Shown here in pieces: positions 49,385 through 56,794 of a stretch of DNA of 64,000 bases. Position 1 is the first letter of the stretch. Each line of letters starts with the position of its first letter. Made by a program: the position numbers and the translations under genes. Location: assembly GCF_016714285.1 (NCBI RefSeq), contig NZ_JADJNN010000011.1:268625-332624 (forward strand). Reading direction: 5' to 3'. The stretch is from Nannocystis sp. GTDB lineage: Bacteria; Myxococcota_A; Polyangia; Nannocystales; Nannocystaceae. The notes beneath the pieces are model-generated. The model made no database searches and was not told the origin of the DNA. It saw nothing but the letters and a program-made list of their open reading frames with translations.

Positions 49385-50155
49385 TCACAGCAATAGCGCC
49401 GCCCCGCTGATCGCCACCATCACCACCATCGCCCAGCGCACCAGCCCGGGCCCCACGCTCAGCTGCAGGCGCGCCCCCAGGACCCCGCCGAGCACCATCC
49501 CCGCCGCGAGGATCGCCCCCTCGCGCCACGCCACCTGCCCCGCCGCCGCGAACACACCCATCGCCAGCAAGGTGTAGATAAAAACCACCGTCACCTTCGC
49601 TGCATTCGCCTGCAAGGCAGGGTATCCCAGCAGCGACACGAACAGCGCCATCAACGGGAACCCGACCCCCGCCTGGAGAAACCCGCCATAGACCCCGATG
49701 AGCAGCGCCACCAGCTGCGCCACCAACCCGGGCGCCCGCGGCTCCGGCGGCGGCTTGAGGAAGCGACCCGGCCGCACCAATAGCAGCACCGCCCACACCA
49801 CGAGGATCGCCCCGAACAGCGGCCGCAACAGCGCGTCGTCCAGCCGCGTCGCCAGCCACGCCCCGCCCAGCGCCCCGACGCACATCATCGGCGCCACCCG
49901 CAGCACCAGCCCGCCCACCAGGCTCCGTGACAGCGCGCCCGCCCGCGCGAAGGTCAACGCCGCCGCCGACCCGTGCGCCAGCACCCCGATCCTGCTGGTC
50001 GCGTTGGCCACCCCCGGCGTCAACCCGAGCCCGATCAAGATCGGCAACACCACGAAGGACCCGCCCCCCGCCAGCGTGTTGGCGACCCCCGCGAGCACCC
50101 CCACGAGCACGAGCACCACCACGCCCGCGACCGGATCGCCCAGCGGCCACGCCAT
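49385..50155 (-). CDS. TauE/SafE-family sulfite exporter-like permease
   Basis: 256 residues from the ATG at 50155; a GTG six codons upstream (50173) is also possible. About eight membrane helices in two related halves: the first begins VLVGVLAGVANTLAGGGSFVV, the second GVYGGFLQAGVGFPLMALFV, the paired Gly-rich motifs of the TauE/SafE family (PF01925). Family members export sulfite, sulfoacetate or similar anions; the substrate is not evident here. It lies 61 bases downstream of the dipeptidase start on the same strand, but a shared role is not obvious. Confidence 0.9.
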   Translation of the reverse strand: MAWPLGDPVAGVVVLVLVGVLAGVANTLAGGGSFVVLPILIGLGLTPGVANATSRIGVLAHGSAAALTFARAGALSRSLVGGLVLRVAPMMCVGALGGAWLATRLDDALLRPLFGAILVVWAVLLLVRPGRFLKPPPEPRAPGLVAQLVALLIGVYGGFLQAGVGFPLMALFVSLLGYPALQANAAKVTVVFIYTLLAMGVFAAAGQVAWREGAILAAGMVLGGVLGARLQLSVGPGLVRWAMVVMVAISGAALLL

Positions 50156-50308
50156 CGCCTCGCCCGGCAGCACCCGCCCACCCTACGCGATCACGCCGCC
50201 GCGCGCCCCGACAATCGTCCCCGCCCCGACGAGCACAGCGGAGCCGGCGGAGATCGATCCCGCAAAATCCACGGCCGAGGGCCCGGCAGCTCGTGAGCGG
50301 CGAGCACT

Positions 50309-51409
50309 TCAATCCTCATAATACGTGACGACAAGCGCGGCCTCCGTCACCGTCACCCCGTAGATCGTCACCTTCGCCGTGAGCGAGTGAGCGAGCCCCC
50401 GCACGAACTTCGTGACGGTCTTGGCCACCTTCTTGCGCGTCTTGCCGTGCGTGAGCGACTGCTTGATGAAGCCCTCGACGCCCGTGCGAATGATGTCCCG
50501 CGTGTTGACGATCAGCGCGACCAACCAACCCGGCCACGTCACCGCCTCCGCGCTGGTCGAGAAGTCGACCTCCACGGTGTCCCAGGAGATGAGCCCGCCG
50601 CGGACCGCGAGCCCCAGGCGCACGTCGATCTTCAAGGGCGTCAATTGGATGTTCGACCAGCCCTCCAGCACCAGTTCCGGGCCGGCCTCCTCGAAGCTGG
50701 CCCACACGTGCAGCGCTCCGCGGGGGAGCTCGGCCGACGCCGCCTCGATGGCCAGCGCGATCGAACTGCTGTTGAGGTCGTGCACCGACGCCATGGTGTC
50801 CTTGAGCTTCCCCGGGGCGTCCCACGCCCGGATCCGCGGCACCTCGAACGCCAGCGGCAGCTTCACCCCCCGGTTCTTCAAGACCCTGCGGATATCGTCA
50901 TCATCGACGTCGAGCCAGCTGGCCTTATCGCCATTGGCCGCCCCGCTCTGCAAATGAAGCTGGAGCGACGCGACCGTCGGCCCGGCCAATTGATGGATCA
51001 GCGCCAGCTCGATCGACTCCGTCCGGAGCTCGATCGCGGTCGGATATCGCACCGTCGCGGTGTATGCGATGGCGCGATCCAGGTTGCTCAGCCGGTAGTA
51101 CCACTTGACGTGGCCGGCCTCCTGGGCCGAGACCGCGTGCGTGAGCGTCGAGCTCGCGTCGTCCCTCGTCGCGTCGACCAACGGCCGGTCGACCCCGGCA
51201 CAAAATAGCTGCAACCGGTGCCGCGCAGGCAGGACCGCCGCCACGACCGCAGGATGGGCGCCAGGCGCCGACTTCGGCGGTGGCTTCGCGCTCACGACGG
51301 CCGTCAGCGTGACCACGCCGGCGGAGCCCGGCTGGAACCACAGCTCCACGCTCTTTCCCGGCGGGATCGTCTGGGTCTTTGTGATCGTTTTATTGAGATA
51401 CGCGGTCAT
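50309..51409 (-). CDS. Hypothetical protein
   Basis: 366 residues from the ATG at 51409 (MTAYLNKTITKTQTIPPGKS). There is no signal peptide or membrane segment. The N-terminal half is beta-rich (VELWFQPGSAGVVTLTAVV, LQLFCAGVDRPLVDA, VKWYYRLSNLDRAIAYTATV), suggesting a jelly-roll or lectin-like fold; the C-terminal part mixes strands with a basic helix (GKTRKKVAKTVTKFVRGL). I do not recognise a family. The moderate G+C and AT-rich 5' end (GATCGTTTTATTGAG) differ from neighbouring genes and hint at more recent acquisition. The 289 bases upstream, to the next gene at 51699, hold nothing recognisable. Confidence 0.75.
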   Translation of the reverse strand: MTAYLNKTITKTQTIPPGKSVELWFQPGSAGVVTLTAVVSAKPPPKSAPGAHPAVVAAVLPARHRLQLFCAGVDRPLVDATRDDASSTLTHAVSAQEAGHVKWYYRLSNLDRAIAYTATVRYPTAIELRTESIELALIHQLAGPTVASLQLHLQSGAANGDKASWLDVDDDDIRRVLKNRGVKLPLAFEVPRIRAWDAPGKLKDTMASVHDLNSSSIALAIEAASAELPRGALHVWASFEEAGPELVLEGWSNIQLTPLKIDVRLGLAVRGGLISWDTVEVDFSTSAEAVTWPGWLVALIVNTRDIIRTGVEGFIKQSLTHGKTRKKVAKTVTKFVRGLAHSLTAKVTIYGVTVTEAALVVTYYED

Positions 51410-51698
51410 TTTCGATCCTCGCAATCGTATCCCTGACGGGCTCGCCAGGCAACGCGACGCTCGAAACCCACCATTCCACCGAGAGCCATTATCCATGCAT
51501 CAATCCCACGGCTCGGGACGCGACCGAGGCGGGCGGGGCATGCCGCGGACGCGCCCGCGGCCGCTGCGTTGCCGCCGCAGACCTCGCACATCGGGGCCCG
51601 CCCCAGCCATCCGTCGCCATCATCCCCCCGTGGCCCGCTGCGCCGTATTGTTGGCGGCGCCTGGACAGGGCCGCCACGGTCCGGCCAGGAACCAACTC

Positions 51699-52640
51699 AT
51701 GGCCAATCTGAACATCCTTGGAATCGCGGCAGCTGCATTGTTGACCCTGTTCGCGCCGTCAGTCGCACGCGCCGACCTCGAGGCCTGCGGCGGCCTCTGG
51801 CTGTTCGGCGAGCAAGACTGCAAATTCGTACCGACCGAGACCTGCACCACCTCGTGCGAGCCGGTCGCTATGGAGGAGTCCTGCGCGGCGCGGCTCTCCA
51901 TCGACTGCGATACCTCATGCACCGCGACGGCCGAAGCCGGGTGCACCGAAACCTGCCAAACCGACTGCAGCACCGACTGCGACGTGCAGCAGGCCAGCGC
52001 CACCCCGCCGAATTCGATGGGGCTGTGCGTGTCGAGCTGCCAGCAGGAGTGCAACACCACCTGTGACGGCGTCGGGGCCCACGGGGAGTGCCGCTCGACC
52101 TGCGCGCAGAACTGCGGCGAGAAGTGCGACCGCGCGAAGTGCCGCGACGACGACGACGACGTCGAGTGCACCCCGAAGTGCGAGACCTCCTGCCAGGGCT
52201 CGTGCTGGGCCCGGGCCAGCAGCGAGTGTCAGATCTCGTGCCAGGCCGAGCAATACACCGTGTGCAAGACGGAGCTGGTGGACCGTTGCCACGAGGAGTG
52301 CGAGCAGACCGGCGGCGCGATCTTCTGCAGCGGCCAGTTCATGAACGCGACCGACGTGCAGGCCTGCGCCGACGAGATCGAGGCCGAGTTCTCGATCCAC
52401 GTCGAGGTCATGCTCAAGGCCGAAGGCCGACGCCGACGGTGCCCTCGGCTGCAACCTCGGCAGCTGCTCGGTGGACCGCACCGGACAGGGCCTGGGCGCC
52501 CTGCTGCTCACGCTCGGCGCCCTCGGCGTGAGCCGCCGCCGCCGCCGCGCCTGAAACAGCCTCCGTTCGGGCGCACGGTCGGGCATGCGTGGCGACCGCG
52601 GCGACTCCGTCAACAGATCTGTTGTCAACAGACTTGTTGA
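51699..52640 (+). CDS. Secreted Cys-rich repeat protein; MYXO-CTERM-like tail lost by an apparent frameshift
   Basis: Starts at the ATG at 51699 with a signal peptide (ILGIAAAALLTLFAPSVARA). Residues about 25-215 contain more than thirty cysteines in repeats such as CTTSCEP, CDTSCTATAEAGC, CTETCQTDCSTDC and CEDTSCQG-like units, probably a disulphide-rich rod. As sequenced, the frame runs to a stop at 52640 through an Arg/Pro-rich, non-protein-like tail (313 residues). If one G is removed at about 52425, the frame instead gives ADADGALGCNLGSCSVDRT and GLGALLLTLGALGVSRRRRR, ending at 52554: a hydrophobic helix plus Arg cluster of MYXO-CTERM type, which sorts proteins to the outer surface. The corrected length is 284. 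Confidence 0.82.
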   Translation: MANLNILGIAAAALLTLFAPSVARADLEACGGLWLFGEQDCKFVPTETCTTSCEPVAMEESCAARLSIDCDTSCTATAEAGCTETCQTDCSTDCDVQQASATPPNSMGLCVSSCQQECNTTCDGVGAHGECRSTCAQNCGEKCDRAKCRDDDDDVECTPKCETSCQGSCWARASSECQISCQAEQYTVCKTELVDRCHEECEQTGGAIFCSGQFMNATDVQACADEIEAEFSIHVEVMLKAEGRRRRCPRLQPRQLLGGPHRTGPGRPAAHARRPRREPPPPPRLKQPPFGRTVGHAWRPRRLRQQICCQQTC

Positions 52641-52644
52641 CGGA
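52606..52644. promoter_or_regulatory. Nested CAACAG/CTGTTG palindromes upstream of the sirtuin gene
   Basis: Outer arms TCCGTCAACA (52606-52615) and TGTTGACGGA (52635-52644) are perfect inverted repeats; between them lies CAACAGATCTGTTG (52611-52624), itself a perfect palindrome, and another CAACAG. This dense symmetry in AT-richer DNA, 53 bases before the sirtuin ATG, suggests an operator for a dimeric repressor or a terminator of the gene before it. Confidence 0.5.
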
Positions 52645-52696
52645 GGATGACCTGACGCGCCGCCGCTCCGCGCCCCGGCGTATCATCCCCAACTCC

Positions 52697-53419
52697 ATGC
52701 CCGACCCGCGCCTCCGCGACTATCAGCGCATCGTCTTCTTCACCGGCGCCGGCATGTCGGCCGAGAGCGGCGTGCCGACCTACCGCGGCGCCGGCGGCAT
52801 CTGGAAGGAGTACGACTACCGCCGCTACGCCTGCCAGAACGCCTTCGTCCGCGACCCCGCGGCGGTGTGGGAGTTCCACAACTTCCGCCGCGGCCTGGTC
52901 GCCCGCTGCGACCCGAACCCCGGCCACCGCCTGATCGTCCGCGCCGAGCAGCAGCTCCCGCAGGTCACGATCGTCACCCAGAACATCGACGGCCTGCACG
53001 CCCGCGCCGGCAGCCGCAGCATCCACGAGCTGCACGGCAACCTCTGGCGGGTCCGCTGCGATCGCTGCGGCGTCAAGGTCCAGGACGGCCCCGTCCTGCG
53101 CGACGAGCTGCGCTGCCCGACCTGCAACAGCTGGTGGCGCCCCGACATCGTGTGGTTCGAGGACTACCTCGACGACGCCGTCGTCCAGGCCGCCACGGAG
53201 GCGATCATGGGCTGCGACCTGTTCATCTCGATCGGCACCTCCGCCGTCGTCTACCCCGCCGCATCGCTGCCCGCCTACGCCGCCGACAACGGCGCCCTCT
53301 GCGTCGAGATCAACCCCGACCCCACCCCCGCCTCGCACCTCTACTCGCTGCACCTGCGCGGCCCGGCGACCGCGATGCTGGCCCGCCTGGCCGCCGGCGA
53401 CCCCGCGCTGCTCACCTGA
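52697..53419 (+). CDS. Sir2-family NAD-dependent deacylase (sirtuin)
   Basis: 240 residues from the ATG at 52697. Motifs run in order: GAGMSAESGVPTYRG (17-31), TQNIDGLHARAGS (94-106), catalytic His113 in ELHG, and a zinc ribbon from Cys121-x-x-Cys124 and Cys140-x-x-Cys143. NAD-site residues GTSAVVYPAA and the C-terminal EINPD follow. It removes acyl groups from lysine side chains using NAD. The helix that in CobB/SIRT5-type desuccinylases carries Tyr and Arg here reads EFHNFRR, with His61 in the Tyr position and Arg64 kept. It is the first of three plus-strand genes (sirtuin, membrane protein, CHAT) with gaps of 69-79 bases. Confidence 0.93.
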   Translation: MPDPRLRDYQRIVFFTGAGMSAESGVPTYRGAGGIWKEYDYRRYACQNAFVRDPAAVWEFHNFRRGLVARCDPNPGHRLIVRAEQQLPQVTIVTQNIDGLHARAGSRSIHELHGNLWRVRCDRCGVKVQDGPVLRDELRCPTCNSWWRPDIVWFEDYLDDAVVQAATEAIMGCDLFISIGTSAVVYPAASLPAYAADNGALCVEINPDPTPASHLYSLHLRGPATAMLARLAAGDPALLT

Positions 53420-53498
53420 GCGCGAGCGCCCGGTTGGCGGCCACCTCGCACTTTCCGCTGCTCGCGCGCCGGGCCCTCGTGCGAGACTGCCAGCCCGC

Positions 53499-54503
53499 AT
53501 GCCGAGCGCCGCCACGCACGCGCCGATCGCCGCCGCCGACTGGTTACGTCGCCGCTGGTTGCACCTGCTCGGCGACCTCGCCCGGCCGCTCGTCCGCCGC
53601 CGCGAGCTGCGGGTCACGCTGATGTTCTCGGCGATGATCTGCACCGCCCTCGCCGCCACCCTCGTCGCCCCGCTGTGGCTGCTCATCCTCGGGCCCCTCC
53701 TGTGGGGCGTGCCCCACCTCGTCAGTGATCTTCGCTACCTGGTCATTCGGACAGGTTATCACCGGCGCCCGCTGCTGTGGCTGGTCGCCGGCGCGCCGCT
53801 GCTGTGGGTCGGCCTCGGCGGCGGCCTCGTGTGGGGCTTCGTCGGCGCCGCCCTCGCGGCCGCCTGCGCCCGCGCCCGCCTCGCCCCGCGCCTGCTCGCC
53901 GTCGGCCTGCTCGCCCTCGGCGGCGCCGGCTTCGTCGTCATGGGCCGCCTCGGCGACGTCGCCTTCGCCCACGCCCACAACTTCATCGCCGTCGCCCTGT
54001 GGTGGCTGTGGCGCCCGCGCTCAGGCCGACTGCACTGGCTCCCGCTCGCGCTGCTGGTCGCCGCCAGCCTGTTCCTCCTCAGCGACGCCGCCCTCTGGCT
54101 CGCGCAGCACAGCGGCGGCCTCGCGTGGTTCGCCGGCCGCATGGGCCCCGACTACCAGGTCTGGCGCCTCTCGCCCGGCGTCGCCCCGGACCTCGCGCTA
54201 CGCCTGGTCCTCCTGTTCTGCTTCGCCCAGTCGATCCACTACGCCGTGTGGCTGCAGCTGCTCCCCGACGAGGACCGCCAGCGCGCCACCCCGCCGACCT
54301 TCCGCGCCAGCTACGAGGACCTGCGCGCCGACTTCGGCGGCCCCGGCCTCGCCATCGCCGGCCTGCTCGCCCTCGGCATCGCCGTGTGGGCCGCCTTCGA
54401 CCTCATGCACGCCAGCCACGGCTACTTCCGCATGGCCCGCTTCCACGGCCACCTCGAGGTGATGGCCGGCGCACTCCTGCTGCTCGAGCGATCGCGCCGC
54501 TGA
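53499..54503 (+). CDS. Polytopic membrane protein of unknown function
   Basis: 334 residues with about eight predicted membrane helices. Conserved-looking His pairs lie at helix ends: GVPHLVSDLRYLV, AHAHNFIAVALWWLW, QSIHYAVWLQLLP and ASHGYFRMARFHGHLEV. This arrangement recalls membrane-bound diiron or Brp/Blh-like (beta-carotene dioxygenase) proteins, but no family signature is decisive. A short cytosolic loop (DEDRQRATPPTFRASYEDL) precedes the last helices. It stands between the sirtuin and CHAT genes, in the same direction. Confidence 0.75.
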   Translation: MPSAATHAPIAAADWLRRRWLHLLGDLARPLVRRRELRVTLMFSAMICTALAATLVAPLWLLILGPLLWGVPHLVSDLRYLVIRTGYHRRPLLWLVAGAPLLWVGLGGGLVWGFVGAALAAACARARLAPRLLAVGLLALGGAGFVVMGRLGDVAFAHAHNFIAVALWWLWRPRSGRLHWLPLALLVAASLFLLSDAALWLAQHSGGLAWFAGRMGPDYQVWRLSPGVAPDLALRLVLLFCFAQSIHYAVWLQLLPDEDRQRATPPTFRASYEDLRADFGGPGLAIAGLLALGIAVWAAFDLMHASHGYFRMARFHGHLEVMAGALLLLERSRR

Positions 54504-54572
54504 GCTCGCGCGCCCTCGCGCGGTGACGTCGCCGCATCGCCCGGCCTACACTCGCAGCGGGAGCCGCGGTGG

Positions 54573-56744
54573 ATGGTGATGCAACAAGCCACGATTGTCG
54601 ACACGCTGGACATCCGCATCGGCCGCGGCCGCGACCTGGGTTACTACGTCGAGCTGCGCCTCGGTGACCGCGAGTTCCCGGACGGCGCGCTCGACCCGGC
54701 GCTCGTCGCCGCCGTCGCCGAGGCCAGCCCCGACGAGGCCGGCGCCCGCCTGTTCGCCGGCTTCACCGCCGACGAGCGCGTGCGCATGGCCTGGAACCTC
54801 GCCGCAGCGCTCGCGCCTCGCCGACGGATCCGCCTGCGCATCGACGACGACGCGCCCGGGCTGCACGCGCTCCCGTGGGAGGCCCTGCGCGACGCCTCGC
54901 CCGGCGCCAGCGAGCGCGAGCCCGCGGCCGACCGCGACACGCCCTTCTCGCGCCTGGTCCCGTGGTCGCTGGCCCTGCCCCCCGCGGTCGATGAGCGCCC
55001 GCTGCGGATCCTCAGCGCCGTCGCGGCCCCCGGCGACCTCGACGTCTACCGCCTGCCCCCGATCGACCGTGAGGCCGAGGCCCACGCGCTCGCCGGTGTC
55101 ATGGCCCTCGCGCCCGCCGGCCTCGTCCACCACGACGCCCTCCCCGGCCCCTGCACCCTCGCCGCGCTCGAGGCCGCCCTCGAGCGCGGCTACCACGTGC
55201 TCCACCTCGTCGCCCACGGCGTCGCCCGCCGCGACGGCCAACTCGCCATCTTCCTCGAGCGCGACGACGGCAGCGTCGACCGCGTCGACGACAGCAGCTT
55301 CGCCGCCATGCTCGAGCGCCTCGGCAGCGGCCTGCGCCTGGTCGTGCTCATGGTCTGTAGCAGCGCGCTCCGCAGCCCCGGCGACGCAAGCGTCGGCCTC
55401 GCCCCGCGCGTCCTCGCCGCTGGCGTGCCCGCGGTGCTCGCCATGCAGGACCTCATGCCCGTCGACACCGGCCGCGCCTTCACCCGCGCCCTCTACAGCG
55501 AGCTGTGGAGCACCGGCGAGGTCGACCGCGCCGCCAACCGGGCCCGCGCCACCCTCCTGACCAGCCGCCTGCGCGGCAGCGCCGTCCCGGTGCTCTACAG
55601 CGCCCTCGCCAGCAACCAGCTGTTCACCCGCGACCCCGCCGCACAATCGCCGATCGCACAATCCACCGCACAATCACCGATCGCACAATCGCCGATCGCA
55701 CAATCCACCGCACAATCACCGATCGCACAATCACCGATCGCACAATCACCGATCGCACAGTCACCGATCGCACAACCCCGGCCGGCTCCGCCCGCCATCC
55801 AGACCGCCAGCCCGTGGCAGGCGATCGGCGGCCCCTTCCGCGAGGTCACCGCGATCCGCGGGCGCGACGGCTGCGTCGAGCTCTTCGCCCTCGCCAGCAA
55901 CAAGACCCTGCACGTGCGCCGCCAGCAGCAGCCGGGCGGCCCCTGGGGCCCGTGGGAGCCGCCCGAGCCGCTGGTCGCCAGCGTGCACGTCACCCTCGAC
56001 GCCCGCGGCCAGGTCGCCCTGTTCGCCCTCGACCCCGGCGGCCAGGTGTGGATCCGCCGGCGCGTCGCCGCCGGCGAGTGGGCCCGCTGGGTCCGCTTCG
56101 GCACGGACGCCGCGCAGCTCACCGCCGCCTGCCACGCCACCGGGCAGCTCATGGCCCTCATCGTCGGCCGCGACGGCCTCATGTACACCTGCACCGAGGA
56201 CCACCCCGGCGGACCCTGGGGCGAGTGGGCCGGCGACTGGGAGAACGACGACGAAACCCACCTGCAGATCGCGCTGGTCCGCGACGCCCGCGGCCGATTC
56301 ACCGTCTTCAGCCTGCACGCCGACCACACCCTCTGGGGGTCCCATGAAGCGGAGGACGACTTCGGCGAGTGGGAGCAGATCGGCGAGGAGCTCCATCGCT
56401 TCACCGTCGCCGCCGACCTCCAGGGCCGCCTCTTCCTCGCCGGCATCGCCCAGGACCGCAGCCTGCGGACCCGCACACAGCGCAGCGTCGGCGGCCCCTG
56501 GACCCCGTGGCGACACCACGAGCTCGACCTGCTGGACGTCCACGTCGCGCCCCTCCGCGACACCATCGTCGTCCATACCATCGACGGCGACGGCGCCGCG
56601 CACTGGCTCGGCCCCGACACCTGGGCCCCCCTCGGCGGCCCCGCCTGCACCAGCATCCTCGCCCTCGAGGGCCGCAAGGGCGAGCTCATACGCCTCGCCC
56701 TCGACCACGCCGGCACCCTCCACGAGCGCCGCGACCTGCTCTGA
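54573..56744 (+). CDS. CHAT-domain caspase-like protease fused to beta-propeller-type repeats
   Basis: 723 residues. Residues about 1-330 form a CHAT peptidase domain (clan CD, caspase-like): YHVLHLVAHG has the catalytic His215, LVVLMVCSSALRSPGD the catalytic Cys262, and GVPAVLAMQDLMPVD matches the family's later block. A low-complexity linker of AQSPI/AQST units (about 357-402) is encoded by a tandem DNA repeat. The C-terminal part (about 410-723) has five or more blades with Gly-Pro-Trp features (RQQQPGGPWGPWEPP, DHPGGPWGEWAGDW, SVGGPWTPWRHHE), resembling PLL/tachylectin-type propellers that bind glycans. No signal peptide. It may be a protease gated by ligand binding. Confidence 0.85.
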   Translation: MVMQQATIVDTLDIRIGRGRDLGYYVELRLGDREFPDGALDPALVAAVAEASPDEAGARLFAGFTADERVRMAWNLAAALAPRRRIRLRIDDDAPGLHALPWEALRDASPGASEREPAADRDTPFSRLVPWSLALPPAVDERPLRILSAVAAPGDLDVYRLPPIDREAEAHALAGVMALAPAGLVHHDALPGPCTLAALEAALERGYHVLHLVAHGVARRDGQLAIFLERDDGSVDRVDDSSFAAMLERLGSGLRLVVLMVCSSALRSPGDASVGLAPRVLAAGVPAVLAMQDLMPVDTGRAFTRALYSELWSTGEVDRAANRARATLLTSRLRGSAVPVLYSALASNQLFTRDPAAQSPIAQSTAQSPIAQSPIAQSTAQSPIAQSPIAQSPIAQSPIAQPRPAPPAIQTASPWQAIGGPFREVTAIRGRDGCVELFALASNKTLHVRRQQQPGGPWGPWEPPEPLVASVHVTLDARGQVALFALDPGGQVWIRRRVAAGEWARWVRFGTDAAQLTAACHATGQLMALIVGRDGLMYTCTEDHPGGPWGEWAGDWENDDETHLQIALVRDARGRFTVFSLHADHTLWGSHEAEDDFGEWEQIGEELHRFTVAADLQGRLFLAGIAQDRSLRTRTQRSVGGPWTPWRHHELDLLDVHVAPLRDTIVVHTIDGDGAAHWLGPDTWAPLGGPACTSILALEGRKGELIRLALDHAGTLHERRDLL
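55640..55775. repeat. 15/12-bp tandem repeat encoding the CHAT linker
   Basis: Units of 15 bases (CACAATCACCGATCG type, AQSPI) alternate with 12-base units (CACAATCCACCG type, AQST): seven AQSPI and two AQST. The array lies exactly between the protease and propeller parts, and all unit lengths preserve the frame. Confidence 0.93.
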
Positions 56745-56758
56745 GGGACCTGTCCCTC
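56743..56758. repeat. GAGGGAC-CT-GTCCCTC palindrome at convergent gene ends
   Basis: A perfect 7-bp inverted repeat with a two-base centre overlaps the CHAT stop codon and fills part of the 50-base gap before the convergent IgGFc-binding gene. It belongs to the same GGAC/GTCC palindrome family as the element at 20446. Confidence 0.6.
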
Positions 56759-56794
56759 CGGCCAGCTCACCGCGTCTTCAGAGACCGCGCCGCG

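Noticed and set aside
52697..53419. Sir2 gene as a known anti-phage effector
   Set aside because: It is a compact zinc-ribbon sirtuin with all deacylase motifs, unlike the long or TIR/Argonaute-linked defence forms.
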